A DNA stretch of 64,000 bases from Persicaria tinctoria (taxonomy: Eukaryota > Streptophyta > Magnoliopsida > Caryophyllales > Polygonaceae). The DNA is taken from NCBI GenBank assembly GCA_037127255.1, contig JBANSL010000004.1, positions 7,006,001 to 7,070,000 on the forward strand, read 5' to 3'. The notes beneath the pieces are model-generated. The model was not told where the DNA came from. It saw nothing but the letters and a program-made list of their open reading frames with translations, and made no database searches. This document shows positions 11,785 through 24,059 of this stretch, one piece after another (within the stretch, counting starts at the first letter, position 1; each line of letters begins with the position of its first letter). The position numbers were made by a program, and so were the translations under genes.

Positions 11785-12157
11785 CGGTCCTGCTATTTGC
11801 ACGGTGAAGTTCTCGCCATCGGCACGGTGTCGGTGCCGGCTTCTCAAATCGGCAGAACATCATGCCGGATCCGGACTCCCAATTTGGCATAGGTTGAGGG
11901 AATCCTGCAGTTTTCGTCACATCAGTCAAATCGACTGGAAAAGCTAGCACGGGACCTGCATGTCGGTGCCGGACTCCGGATTCGGTTCGGTCACATCAGT
12001 CAAATCGACTGAAAAAGCTGCAGATTCCCTGCAGCTTTGCCTCGGGCATTGGATGCCACACTGGGAGTCCGGCACCGGCATCCGACGCTGCTGATCTGGG
12101 AGTCCGACACCGGCACCGTGCATATGGCGAGATAACGCCGTGCAAATAACAAAAAGG
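11785..12157. mobile_element. MULE-type MITE, 373 bp
   Basis: A perfect 9-bp duplication TTGCTCAAT (11776-11784 and 12158-12166) flanks ends sharing TATTTGCACGG in inverted orientation. The two halves are imperfect complements over much of their length (ACATCAGTCAAATCGACTG occurs twice inside). It is GC-richer than its surroundings and has no coding capacity. Confidence 0.82.
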
Positions 12158-12379
12158 TTGCTCAATTTATGAGGAAGGGTCACTTTCTCATACATATATA
12201 AACGATCGCTGATCTCGTAGATGATATTTTTTCGACCAAAAATAAATAAATCTATAGTCTCAACTTGCATTTATAAATTGGAAGTAAGAGTTGTAAAAAC
12301 AAATGTAAAATTATGTTTTTATTGGACGAAAATGATGGAGAAATATAAACGATTGGTGAACTTGTAGATGATAATTTTG

Positions 12380-14162
12380 CAAGTGCATTGTCACATGTGA
12401 ACAAGTTAAAAGGGGTTGTCAATAGAATGAAAAGTACGAGAGTAGTCGGTCTAAATGAGATCCCGATTGGAGTTTATAAATGTATTGGAGTACAGGAGAA
12501 TAGAGTAGTGTTGTTGGAAAGATTTAGCGAGAAATCAAGCGATGAGCAAGCTTGCCTCTGCTACAATTGATGGTAGAGAGGTCAGCCCAGATCCTTAACT
12601 GCAAATTTCGATTACGTATTAATGGTGAGACGATTGATATAGAATGATTAAAGGGTCATAGAAAAAATTATGCGATCCTTAACTGCAAATTTCGATTATG
12701 TGGTAGCTGCTATTGATGAAGGGCAAGATCTTTCAAAATTAACCTTTGAGAGATTTTTGGGTTCGTTGTCCCCACATGAACAACGAATGAACAAATGAAA
12801 CAATATCTCTACCTTGGAGCAATCTTTGCAAAGTAGAGCAAACATGGCCAATCATGGGAGACATCGCTGTGGTTGAGGCCGTGAACGTGGTCGTGGATGA
12901 GGAAGAGGAGGAAGTGATCATTCCTCTAATAAAGATGGAAATTAATAGAGAAGGCATATCTACAAGAGGTGGTAGAAGAGTAAATTATGCACGTGATAAA
13001 TCGACAATCCAATGTTACAAATGTGACCGGTTTGGGCATTATTCATCTGAATGTCGAACAAGATTGCAAGCAGAACAAGGAGATCGTGCCAATGTAGCTG
13101 AAGTGGAAGAATTTGCTTCTTGCTTGTAAAGACGAAAGTTCTAATGTTTGGTATCTTGATACAAGTTGTAGCAATCACATGACTGAAAAACAAGAAATGT
13201 TTTCAATTTTAGATGAATTTGTGCAAGCAGAAGTCAATTTTGGGAACAAATCTAAAATTTCGATGAAAGGTAAAGGAAAAATTAGTATCCAATCAAAGAA
13301 TAGGACTAATCTTAATATTGTGGACGTGTTCTATGTACTTGATCTATTTTGGAATTTATTGAGCTTAGGCAAGCTTTCAGAAAAAAGACACAAAGTTCAC
13401 ATCGAAGATGGAGTATCCAACATTATGAACAAAAGTGGAAAACACATTGCAAAGGTGAAAATGAAAAAGAATCGGATGTTTCCTCTGTATCTTTAGACAA
13501 AAGTTGCCATGAACTTGCAAGCAATGATGAAGGATATTAATTGGATATGGCATATGCGATTCCATTTGAATTTTAGAGGGTTTGAAATTATTGGCGCATA
13601 AAGAAATGGTGACTAGTCTTCCTTTAATGAATGTCCCTTATAGTCCTTGTGAGAGTTGTATTCTCAGAAAGCATCATCGTAACCCATTTCAACTTGGGAA
13701 ATTGACCAAAGCAAAGCAACCATTAGAGCTAATGCATACATATATTTGTGGACCCATGGAGGTGGAATCATTTGGACATAAAAGGTATTTTTTACTTTTT
13801 GTGGGCGATTGTACTAGAAAAAACTGGGTTTATTTCCTAAAGGGAGAAATCTGAAGCATTCAAGAAGTTTCAAGAATTCAAGAAACTTGTTGAAAAACAT
13901 GCAATATGGTTTCTCTTTGAAGACTTTGAGATCTGAACGAGGTAGGGAATTTACATCAATTGAATTCAATGAGTTTTGTAAGAAGGAAGGAAGTCATCAT
14001 AAGCTAACAACCAGCTATACACCTCAATAGAATGGTATAGCTGAAAGGAAAAATAGACCAATTTTTTAGATGGCTAGAAGCATGTTGAAAGCAAAATCAT
14101 TGCCAAAGCCTTTATGGGCAAAGGCCGTTTTTTGTTCAGTATATGCATTGAATAGATGTCCA
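12380..14162 (+). pseudogene. Copia gag-protease-integrase remnant
   Basis: In order: a gag end with an SPHEQRMNK-like motif (about 12770-12800), a CCHC zinc knuckle CYKCDRFGHYSSEC (13012-13053), the protease motif WYLDTSCSNHM (about 13150), GAG-pre-integrase CESCILRKHH (about 13650) and integrase core pieces ICGPMEVESFGHKRYFLLFV and ARSMLKAKSLPKPLWAKAV. The protease DTG/DSG triad reads DTS. At least four stops or frameshifts break the frame (near 12800, 13130, 13495 and 13850). The 5' edge is approximate. Confidence 0.85.
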
Positions 14163-14365
14163 CGCCGGAATAATCATTGCCAAAACTTTACATCTTTCAT
14201 TGTTAGTCATATATGCCGGAATGGCAACGTGTTGGCACATTCGGTTGCAAGACCTGTACCGCCTGATGGTGATGATCATGTATTCCTTGCACCGTTCCCG
14301 CAAAGTTTGATCGAGCTTGCGGAGATCGATTTATTATAATAAAATGTGCCACCTTTATTCAAAAA
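14163..14365 (+). mobile_element. 5'-truncated LINE (L1-type) 3' end
   Basis: A 203-bp insertion carries the end of a plant LINE RNase H-like domain (VSHICRNGNVLAHSVARPV), a stop codon, a short 3' UTR and an A-rich tail. It is flanked by a 9-bp duplication AGATGTCCA (14154-14162 and 14366-14374). Strong 5' truncation is normal for L1 retrotransposition. The insertion interrupts the copia integrase. Confidence 0.85.
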
Positions 14366-14567
14366 AGATGTCCAACAAAGTGTAAAGGCTAGGATTTTCA
14401 AATCCTAATTTTTGAAAAAAGGAAATTTAAAATGAAATTAAAATCGAAATTTAAACGAAAACTTGTTAAATCGGATTTATAGGCTCATGGAACGGATTTC
14501 CGACCTAAATAAAAATTTTGAAAACTAACTTGGCATGTCAATATTGATTCTCAGAATTTCAAAATCT

Positions 14568-14570
<3 letters not shown>

Positions 14571-14641
<71 letters not shown>
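14571..14641. repeat. (GA)n microsatellite
   Basis: About 70 bp of uninterrupted GA dinucleotides within the left piece of solo LTR B. Confidence 0.95.
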
Positions 14642-14646
<5 letters not shown>

Positions 14647-15571
14647 GGGAAATTAACGTCGGAAACTAATTTCGAGGCTAACCACGGGATTTGAACTCGC
14701 AATGTTGGGCGAACAATATTCTCGCTCTCACCTCTACTTGCCCTAGCCGAATTCCGATCCCATGCCAAACCCTAGCCAAAGATCTCCCACCAAAACTTAG
14801 AGCCATGTGACTATTTTGAATTTAGTCAAATTAAGATGTCATTTTACCCCATTTGGGTGAGACACCCACAAGTAACTTTCCTCTTCTCACTACCTTGTTT
14901 GCCCTTGATTTGAAAGGAGACAACATCCTTCTTATCCACCCACATCTCTCATCCATATTATCCTTTAAGAGAAGCAAGCTCACCCATTTCACTCATTCAT
15001 ACAAAGATCCAAACACATAGAAACCTAAAGCAATCTTATCCCAAGTGGAGAGACAAAATCCTAAAAACACAACTCATCTCTCTCTTCTTCTCCTTCTAGT
15101 GTCACCAACACTCCACCCCCAACATCCCCTACTACCTCCACCTCTCACCACCACAGCCACCTCCAAACGCCACCCCCTCTCCCTCTCTTTTCTTTGGTGC
15201 CGAGAGCTTCAAGCTCCACCTACACCTCTACCTCTCTTCCTCCTTGAAGGCCAAGTATTCCAGTAGCCTCTTCACTTCCTTTTGGAGTCCAATAAGCCAT
15301 TTTGGAGCTGCTTGACAGCACGGAAGATCAAGAAGGAAGCCTTGGACCCTTGCCCTCTTTTGGTCTAACAAGGGTAAGAGCATCATTTTCCTCTCCTTTC
15401 TCCTACAACCTTCCAAAGTTGGTACCTTTAACCTTCCTAATACCTTCCCATCTCACCCAGAAAGAAGATCCAGAAGGAACGAGCTCGGAATCACCCTCAA
15501 GCCACCCCGGAGGAGAAAAGAGAAGAAAAGAAGAGTTTGGGTGAGAAAACTCTTTCTCCCTCGATTTTTTA

Positions 15572-16447
15572 TGTCCGCATTTTAGGTCATATTTTGCATC
15601 ATGTTTTCATCTTGTTTAAGTCCTTTTATTAGCTTTTGTGTTGGGAAAGTAAGGAAAATGTGTAGTTAAGCTTAATATTGCAAGATATGAAGTCTACACA
15701 AGTTTTGGTGTGATTTTATAGGTTTTGGACCTGATTTGGAAGAGTTTGGACGCACTTTGGAGCTTAATGAAAAATCATGAAGGTAATAGAGGAGCCAAGC
15801 AAAAGAAAAAAGTGGTGCAGCTGGAGAAAAGCCTTATTTTCGCAATCCATCACTTCTATTCAAGATCTGGAGCCTTCATGAGATTTGTAGTCCTTGAAAA
15901 AAACTTTCCAAGGCATATTCATATGCGTCAATCGGATAAACGAGGACTCGAGAAAGTGCGATTGAAGACAGAGTTGAAAAGCTGGAGAAAAACAGAGGTC
16001 ATTGCGTTCGAACAGAGGCTCGGCGCCAATACCCTTGACCTCGGCGCCGACACCCAGCGAATTCTAGTAACACTGCATTCAAACAGACCCTCGGCGCCGA
16101 TTCCCTGACCTCGGCGCCGATACCCTGCGCGAATCCGCGAGAGAATTTTGTGGGCTGATTTAATTGATTTTTGGGCTTTTTAATTAGGGTTTTCATCTAT
16201 ATTTCTTTTAGGATCTTTTTAGTTAGATAGCCTTGGGATATTTTATCCTTTCTTAGATAGATTATATTATTTTCCTAAGATAAAATCTTTTTCCTTGGAG
16301 ATTAAGTCTTATATTTCTATCTTTAAATAAAGCCAATTAGAGGCTAATTAGAATCATTCAACACACGCTGAACGAACAGCAGGGAGGAATGTGAGTTTTG
16401 GAGTTTTTGGGTGAAGGTTTTGACATTGGTTTTGAGGTTTGATTTTA
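15572..16447 (+). repeat. Athila-like 5' LTR, first part
   Basis: Matches 39611-39936 plus 44057 onward of the 3' LTR, interrupted at 16448 by the 17.2-kb MULE. It contains four copies of a CTCGGCGCCGA motif between about 16018 and 16130 that recurs in the element's coding region. Confidence 0.9.
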
Positions 16448-16548
16448 GGGGCGTTTTGCAAAATAGCCACCAAATTGGACATAATTTGTGAAATAGTTAC
16501 AATTTGGGACAATTTAGTGAAATAGACGCAATATAAACCCCCTTCCCT

Positions 16549-17320
16549 TTGTTTCACGCACCTTTCTCTCTCCTCAGCCCTCTCCTCTCCGCACGTGCTC
16601 TCCTCCGCACTTCTCCTTCTCCGAGCAGGCCGAGCGGAGCGAGGATTCGACGGCCTCGATTTGAGAATCCGGAGCGAGCAGGCCGAGCGGAGCGAGGCCG
16701 AGCGAGCGGAGCGAGGAAGCCTGAGCGAGGCCGGTGTCTCTCTTCTCTGGAGCGAGGCTGAGCGAGGAAGGCTGAGCGAGACCGGTGTCTCTCTTCTCTG
16801 TCTCCCTTCCAATTTTGTGGCTTCGGCGCCGGAGCGAGCGGGCGAGCGACGTCGGGAGCGGTGGAGCGAGGTCGGGGAAGGGAGCGCGATTCAGATCCGG
16901 CCTCCAACGAGGCGTGAGCAAGCGAGGGAGCCGAGGAAGGAAGCGCGATTCAGATCCGGCCTGGAGGTCGAGCGAGCGAGGCCGAGCGAGATCGAGCGAG
17001 GCAGCGCGAGTGAGCGATTGCTCAAATTCGGCCTGGAGCGAGGTCGAGCGGCTGGAGATCGGCGCGGAGGCGGCGAGGCGCAGGCCAACGACGTTCTTCT
17101 TCGCAGGCCGACGGCGCGGAGGCGGCGAGGCGCATGCCGACGATGGCGCGGAGGTGGCCTGGAGCGAAATCGAGCGCCCGGAGTCATACCGAGCGAGAAC
17201 GGTGGATCCGAGCGAGGTCAAGCGAGCCGGAGGCGTAGCCGGATGCGGCGAGGCGAGGCCGGCCGGCGTTATCTTCACAGTAATCGGGAGGAAGAAGAAG
17301 GAATTTTGAATAAATTATAA
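16549..17320. repeat. GC-rich GAGCGAG low-complexity subterminal block of the MULE
   Basis: Dense short repeats of GAGCGAG, GCCGAGCG and CGCGATTCAGATCCGGCCT. Long open frames on both strands and in several frames (up to 241 residues, Arg/Glu/Ser- or Arg/Ala/Pro-rich) are products of this composition and carry no domain. GC-rich subterminal sequence is common in acquiring MULEs. Confidence 0.7.
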
Positions 17321-17399
17321 AACTTACCCCATAATTATGGAAATTAAAAAAAACTATCTATATTTTATTATGTGATCCATAATCTATATTTTTATTTTT

Positions 17400-17739
17400 A
17401 TTTTTGCACAAAAAAATGTTATACTTGCACAACATATGATTATATTTGCACAAGCACAACATACGGTTATATTTGCACGACAAAATGTAAAATAAAATTA
17501 AAAAAAAACTAAACTCGGGTCATATTTTCACAACTTACGGATATATTTGCATAACATACTCTTATATTTGCACGACAAAATGCTAAAGAAATAAAAAAAA
17601 TATAGATTATGGATCGCTTACAGTTTATTGAGAAAGTCTGAAATTATATTGAAAGTCTCGATTGTCGTGCAACTCTTAAAACAGAGTCGTGCAACTCTTA
17701 AATTAAAATAGAGTCGTGAAACTCTTACAACAGAGTCGT
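17400..17739. repeat. TTATATTTGCAC repeats and start of a GAGTCGTGCAACTCTT minisatellite
   Basis: Copies of TTATATTTGCACGAC and ACAACATACGG (17400-17600) are followed by about four copies of a roughly 22-bp unit containing GAGTCGTGCAACTCTT. The array is interrupted by solo LTR A at 17740 and resumes at 20394. Reverse-complement versions of the first motif occur at about 22550-22970, so the region has an inverted organisation. Confidence 0.75.
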
Positions 17740-20393
17740 TGTAACGGCCCGGGATTATGATTCCCAGGTTACGTTTCGAGGGATAAAACCCCCCGTTAGG
17801 ACCTTGCGCCCCGAGTACAGGTTGAAGGTTTCAAAACTTACTTTAATGTTTTCAAGGGGGGATTTCATACCCAAAATCGAAGGGATCGTTGGAATCCCCG
17901 GGGAAGTCCCCTGTACCTGTCGTAAATCTAAGCGTGGAAATCGGAAATAGTGCAACTAGCGGAAATAAGCGTAATACAAGAGGGTGCCACGGCAGAGCCG
18001 GGTCAAAACGGAGTCAAGTATAAATCCAAAATATAATCAGAGTCTAGTGAAGTCTATACTCCAACGCTCACTCTCCGCCGACAAAATGACCCGCGCAAAT
18101 AGGCAAACAGCACCGATAGGATGAACATAGATAATACCTAAAAAAATTGATATGGGGCGGGATCAGATCGATGCCCACTTCTCTGCATCCCAACCATAAG
18201 CACACATATACGCTATTCCTAATAAAGATGCTTCTAGATGCATGGCGGAATAGTAACACACTAACATGCTCCTAAGATCAAGTGCATAATAATAATAAGG
18301 CCTTAGCATAGAATACCAAGTGGTATATCCCTCTCCTACCTCCACCCCTTCCGATAGGTGGAGACTGGCCAGCTCGTGAATGCATTCATTCATAATTGGG
18401 CGGCACGCATGCCTAACCCGCTCCACAATAAAGCCCGCAGGCATATAATAAAAGGAAGTGCATGACTCGATTGACTCAGGGTACCCGATGAAGCTGGGCT
18501 ACCCTATGACCCTAGCAATGACTCTACTTACTTCACAGATAACGCCCGTTCTGTTTACATACGCATAAAGAAATAGGATGCTCAACGATCAATGCAACCT
18601 AGCATGGTACTACATGGCATGCTGATCATGAATGCAACACCTAGTATATCATGCACCTATAGCAGGGAATCACTCTATTCAATCTGAGTAAGCTCCGAAG
18701 AGACTTACCTGGTATCGCAGAACAGCAAAAAGGCAATCAACCAGGCAATATGAAATCCAACACGTCACAGATGATCACCTAACAAGTATAAGTACATGAA
18801 TGAGTCTATTTCTAAGGTACAAAAAGCATAGAATAGTCACACACACAACTTCACAAACTTAACATAATAACCATCTCATCATCATTTCCATATTATCAAC
18901 CTTATCTCATAATCTATCATCTCAATATCTCACAACCATACTCAATATAATTCTCCAATTCACCAACTTAGGATAATCCCCATTTCATACTTAACCAATT
19001 TGCATGCCATCATTTCAAAATCTTACTTAGCATATAATTGCACATCTTCATCATAATCATCTAACATTTAACCACAATAATAAATCACCACAATATCACA
19101 TATAAAATCTCAAACAACATCTTATATTTTAACCCTAATAATATTACATACTACTTCTAACATCTTTTATTTTAACATCTTTATAAAATATTTATAAAAT
19201 CCCAACAATATTCATTAAATCAAAACATTCATTTTTAATTTACCAAACCAACCTCACTTTATTAAAATTACCAAAAACCACCCACTTATTTTATAAAAGT
19301 CCAACCCGGCCCCCTTGTTTTAATTAAACCAAACCGGGCCCTTCAAAAGTTAGTCCCAAAGAAGCTTCCCATTTGTTTCTTTCAATTCAACGAGCTGGAG
19401 GTTTAAAAGAGGAAGGGGGGCCCACGCACACAGGGAGGAAGGAAGGAACGAGGAGGAAGGAAGAGAGCTCACCGAGAGGGCTCCGAAGCTTCGTCGGAGT
19501 TCGTCGGGATCTCGATGGACTCGCCGGAGTCTCGATCCGCGCTAGCTCGGCCTAGGACGGAAGAACGGGGGTTAAAGGCGGTGCTTTTCACAGCTCGAAG
19601 TCGAATGGAAAGGGAAACGAGCCTTACCGGGGTTCTCGGAGAAAACAGGGAGGAAGGAGAAGGGAAGAGGTGCTGCTCGGCGGCGGTGGTGGCTCCGGCT
19701 GCTGCTGGTGGCGACGGCGGCGCTACGGGGAGGAGGTGGTGCGGCAGTGGTGGAGGTGGCGGTGGTGAGGTGTGGCGGTGGTGAGGTGCGGCGGTGGTGG
19801 AAATGGCGTGAGGAAGCTCAAGAACCAGTTTTGGCTTGTGAAATGTCGAGAGAGAGAAGGAGAGAGAAGAGGAAGAATCAACACAAATCTGATTTTTCCA
19901 AAGGTCAAATTGCACATAAAAGGTCCATTTTTTTGTGAAGAGTGAGGTATTGTTTGTTTGCCAAAATAAGGGGGTCAAAGAGTGGGGGAAGGAATGGAGA
20001 GGATAAGATTTTACTATAATTAGGAGGTGATGAGTTGGATTAGGATAAGAGAAAGCAAAAAGAGAGGGAGGGGAGGTGAGGATAAGATTTTACTATAATT
20101 AGGAGGTGATGAGTTGGATTAGGATAAGAGAAAGCAAAAAGAGAGGGAGGGGAGGTGAGGATAAGATTTTACTATAATTAGGAGGTGATGAGTTGGATTA
20201 GGATAAGGATTCGGAATATGACGGAATTGAGAGCTCGGGTCGGGGATTTAAATTTCCGCTGATTGATCGTTCAAAACCGAAATGAAAGACGGAATTGATT
20301 TTTAAATCGGAAAATTTGGGTCGGAATTTATTTTAAATTCATTTTGATTTTCTTTTTCCGAAAATTAATATTTTAAAAATCCGAGCCTTTACA
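17740..20393 (+). mobile_element. Solo LTR A (gypsy-type), 2654 bp
   Basis: Starts TGTAACGGCCCGGG and ends CCGAGCCTTTACA, with a 5-bp duplication GTCGT (17735-17739 and 20394-20398) copied from the minisatellite it landed in. There is no internal coding region and no second LTR. Its ends match solo LTR B in opposite orientation. Minus-strand open frames at 19469-19978 are Pro/His-rich low complexity. Confidence 0.92.
20002..20222. repeat. 79-bp tandem repeat, about 2.8 copies, in solo LTR A
   Basis: The motif GATAAGATTTTACTATAATT recurs at 20002, 20081 and 20160, giving a 79-bp period with nearly identical units. Solo LTR B shows no comparable array. Confidence 0.9.
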
Positions 20394-20505
20394 GTCGTGC
20401 AACTCTTAAAACAGAGTCGTGAAACTCTTAAAACAGAGTTGTGCAACTCTTAAAACAGAGTCGTGCAACTCTTACAACAGAGTCGTGCAACTCTTAAAAT
20501 AATGA
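20394..20505. repeat. Minisatellite GAGTCGTGCAACTCTT, continuation
   Basis: About five further units of the roughly 22-bp repeat, contiguous with 17655-17739 once solo LTR A is removed. Diverged units with GTTGTGCAACTCTAAA follow to about 20640. Confidence 0.85.
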
Positions 20506-20734
20506 TAAATATAATGAGAAGTGTTTCTTGGAGGTGCTGACACAAATAAAATATAGTTGTGAAAATCTAAACTAAAGTTGTGCAACTCTAAACTAAAGTC
20601 GTGCAACTCTAAAATACAGTTGTGCAACCCTAAAGAATGTGCTGACATGAAGAAAAAAAATGCTGACACGAAAAAAATACATACCGAAGTACAAAGTTAT
20701 TTCTTAGGAAGATGACTCAATTGTAACTAATATC

Positions 20735-20874
20735 AGTGTCAGCACTAATTGTAACTAATATCAGTGTCAACACTAATTGTAACTAATATCAGTGTCAACA
20801 CTAATTGTACCTAGTATAAGTGTCAGCACTAATTGTAACTAATATTAGTGTCCGCACTAATTGTAACTAATATC
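20735..20874. repeat. 28-bp tandem repeat with TAATATCAGTGTCA
   Basis: About five copies of a roughly 28-bp unit (ATTGTAACTAATATCAGTG plus CAGCACTA). The array is interrupted at 20875 by a hAT element and resumes briefly after 21486. Confidence 0.85.
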
Positions 20875-21485
20875 CAGTGTTCTAAAAATCGCGCCTAGGC
20901 GCCGCCTGGGCGCCGCCTAGGCGCTAGGCGGGACGGGACCTAGGAATTTTTAAGCCTAGGCGGACCTCTAGGCGGAAATTCATCCAAGAACCGCCTAGTC
21001 CCGCCTAGGCGCCGCCTAGGCACCGCCTGGTCCCGCCTAGGCACCGCCTGGGCCCGACTAGTCCCGCCTAGGCGCCGCCTGGGCCCGCCTAGGCACCGCC
21101 TAGTCCAACGATTATTCAATTTGCGCTTCTAAGCATACGATTAGTTGACTTAGGGTTTTTTTATCCCCCAGGTCGGGATGCATTTGCTTTTCAGTCGAAC
21201 TTATAGTTTTGGATTTTAGGAGGTTTAGAGTTGTTAGTCAGACATGTACTTTTGCGTTTATTTACTTTAGTGTTAGTTAACTACTACAAATTTGGGTTTA
21301 TGAGTGATATTATGGATTATTATTACATTATATGAATTATTGACAAGTGTTATTCGTCAAAATATAAGGAAATAATCAAGTTTGTTCTAAGTCCGTCTAG
21401 GCGCCGCCTAGGCACCCGCCTAACCGCCTAGGTGCTAGGCGGACACCCACCGCCTAGCGGCCGCCTAGCGCCTTTTAGAACATTG
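20875..21485. mobile_element. hAT-like element with GCCTAGGCGCC-rich ends
   Basis: Inverted ends CAGTGTTCTAAAA and TTTTAGAACATTG bound a 611-bp unit. Each side carries GC-rich arrays of GCCGCCTAGGCGCC-type palindromic motifs around an AT-rich core. The flanks CTAATATC and CTAGTAATATC are compatible with an 8-bp hAT duplication altered by a 2-bp change. No coding region. Confidence 0.8.
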
Positions 21486-22612
21486 CTAGTAATATCAGTG
21501 TCAGCACTAATTTTCACCACTAGTTGTGCAAAAATAAAGTATTGATGAGCAAAAATAAGAGCATGTTGTTATGCAAAAATTCACGAGTCTCGATTGTTAT
21601 GCAAAAATAACCTATAGTTGAGCAAAAATAAGATGACGTTGAGCAAAATTTCACCAATCCCCCATGTTGTGCAATTATTGTCTATTCATGAGCAAAAATA
21701 AAATCATGTTGTGCAATAATTTATTGAGAAAGTATGAAATTATATTGAGAGAAAATAAAATCATGGTGAGAACAAATTCACAAGTCTCGATTGTTGTGCA
21801 AAAATAACCTATTGTTGAGCAAAAATAAGATGATGTTGTGCAATAATTTATTGAGAAAGTATGAAATTATATTGAGAGAAAATAAAATCATGGTGAGAAC
21901 AATTTCTCAAGTCTCTATTGTTGTGCAAAAAATAACCTATTGTTGAGCAAAAATAACATGATGTTGAGCAAAATTTCACCAATCCCCCATGTTGTGCAAT
22001 TTTACTCTATTGATGAGCAAAAATAAAACCGTGTTGTGCAATAATCTATTAAAAAGTATAAAATTATATTTACAAAAAATAAGATTATGTGGAGACACAA
22101 TTTCAAAAGTCTCGATTGTTGTGCAAAAATAAAGAATTGTTGAGTAAAAATAAGAGCATGTTGTGCAAAAATATTTCATTTATTATTAGGTTGGTTTATT
22201 TTATGATGATAAAAACTATAAAACAATATCAATTTTTTAATTAATTTTTTTTATATATAATTTCATGCTTATCAGCAATAAGTATGAAATCCTATAAAAA
22301 AAAATTTATATTATATAGTAGCTTTTAGTTTCGTGTAGAGCAAAATTTCACCAATCCCCCATGTTGTGCAATTTTACTCTATCAATGAGCAAAAATAAGA
22401 CCGGATTGTGCAATAATCTATTAAAAAGTATAAAATTATATTTACAAAAAGTAAGATCATGTTGAGACACAATTTCATAAGTCTCGAATGTTGTGCAAAA
22501 ATAAAGAATTGTTGAGCAAAAATAAGAGCATATTGTGCAAATATAACCGTAGGTTGTGCAAATATGAATAAAATCTATTTTTTTATTTTTTTAACATTTT
22601 GTCGTGAAAATA
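21486..22612. repeat. Degenerate TTGTGCAAAAATAA / TTGAGCAAAAATAA repeat field
   Basis: Dozens of imperfect short units (TTGTGCAAAAATA, TTGAGCAAAAATA) and larger direct repeats of about 100-350 bp, including two similar blocks with AAAATTTCACCAATCCCCCA (near 21970 and 22345). No coding capacity is evident. Looks like an expanded AT-rich tandem region of the MULE. Confidence 0.7.
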
Positions 22613-22855
22613 TAATAGAGTCATGCAACTCTTAAAACAGAGTCGTGCAACTCTTAAAACAGAGTCGTGCAACTCTTACAACAGAGTCGTGCAACTATTA
22701 AACTGAGTCGTGCAACTCTTACAACAGAGTCGTGCAACTCTTAAAACAGAGTCGTGCAACTCTTACAACAGAGTCGTGCAACTCTTAAAACAGAGTCGTG
22801 CAACTCTTAAAACAGAGTCGTGCAACTCTTACAACAGCGTCGTGCAACCATCTGC
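22613..22855. repeat. Second GAGTCGTGCAACTCTT minisatellite array
   Basis: About eleven units alternating in the spacer AAAACA or ACAACA. Same unit as at 17655-20505. Confidence 0.93.
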
Positions 22856-23875
22856 GTAAGTTGCGCAAAATATGAATCAAATCTTTTTTTTTTAACATTT
22901 TGTCGTGCAAATATAAGAGTACGATGTGCAAATATAACCATAAAATGTGCAAATATGATCCAAGTCTAGTTTAGAGTTGCACTTTTTCCGTGTCAGCACT
23001 TTTTTTTCCCATGTCAGCACTTTTTTTTTTACATGGATAACAATTTTTTTTTTACTTTATAATATTATTCGTGCGCTTTTTATTCTAATTTGTGCACTTT
23101 TTATTCTATTTGTGTCAGCGCTTTTTTAAAATAAATTTTTTTTTCACGTCGGCACTTTTTTAATGTTTTTTTTTCTTTTTTCCATCACATCACAAATTTG
23201 AAAATTTGCACAATTTTCAGATTGTGCAAATTAAAAAGACTTTGGGTGAGCTGAATTTCCAAGAAGCAAACTAGAGTGAATATGCACAAGACAGTAGAAA
23301 CAAACTTTCAGATTATTTCATTGCTGTTTTCAGTGTCAGTATGATTTTCAATCATAGTGCCAGCCATTAGAGGGTCTGCTTCTTCTTGCAAAGATGCTGC
23401 TTGCCTCGACTGATTCATTCTTGACAAATTTATGAGAATACAAGATGAGTTTTGATGCACTCATTCACTCTCCCTACGAGTGATTATAGTGATATGATAA
23501 TGTCCTTAATGCCATGCCCACATCGACACTATGGGATCTGAAATATCATAAATGACACTACATATTGATATGAAACCAAAAACAGCAGTCCATATGAGAT
23601 GATATGAAGCACATCAACCATTGATAATGGTATTCATGTGAGATCTTAGAGCCAATGAGAATAAGTTCTGCCGTCTGAACGCAAAAGATAAAAAACAGAC
23701 CTGAAAATCAACCAACTGATTCAACCACGACACTGAAATTGTGTTTACAAAGACGTAAATGCATATCATACAGTTGTCATGATTCATGACTCTTACTACC
23801 AGTCCTCACATATATGAGAGGAACCAAGGAAGCAATTTTATGTATATGCATAATAGGGATCGAAGTATCTGAATA
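22856..23875. other. Non-coding interior of the outer MULE
   Basis: Begins with inverted-orientation TTGTCGTGCAAATATAA repeats and T-rich tracts with GTGTCAGCACTTTTTT. From about 23250 it becomes ordinary AT-rich sequence with no recognisable exon. Confidence 0.45.
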
Positions 23876-24059
23876 GGCCAATTTGCATAACTAGCCATAT
23901 ATAAAAAAAACTTTGCACAACTAGCCATGTGCCTTGATTATTTGCATGGGGTAGAAAGTGGCCATTTTTTGCAAATAAAATAGCAACCGGGAGAGGAAGT
24001 TGCAGGTGAAGGTGGGGGACACTGTAGCTGTCAGTAGGTGTCAGTGACATGTGGCACCA

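Noticed and set aside
16549..17320. Overlapping long open frames on both strands (up to 241 residues)
   Set aside because: They follow from GAGCGAG-type GC-rich repeats that lack stop codons in most frames; no domain, no splice logic and equal length on both strands.
22613..22855. CRISPR-like regularly spaced repeats
   Set aside because: Plain tandem minisatellite of about 22 bp with no unique spacers, in plant nuclear DNA.
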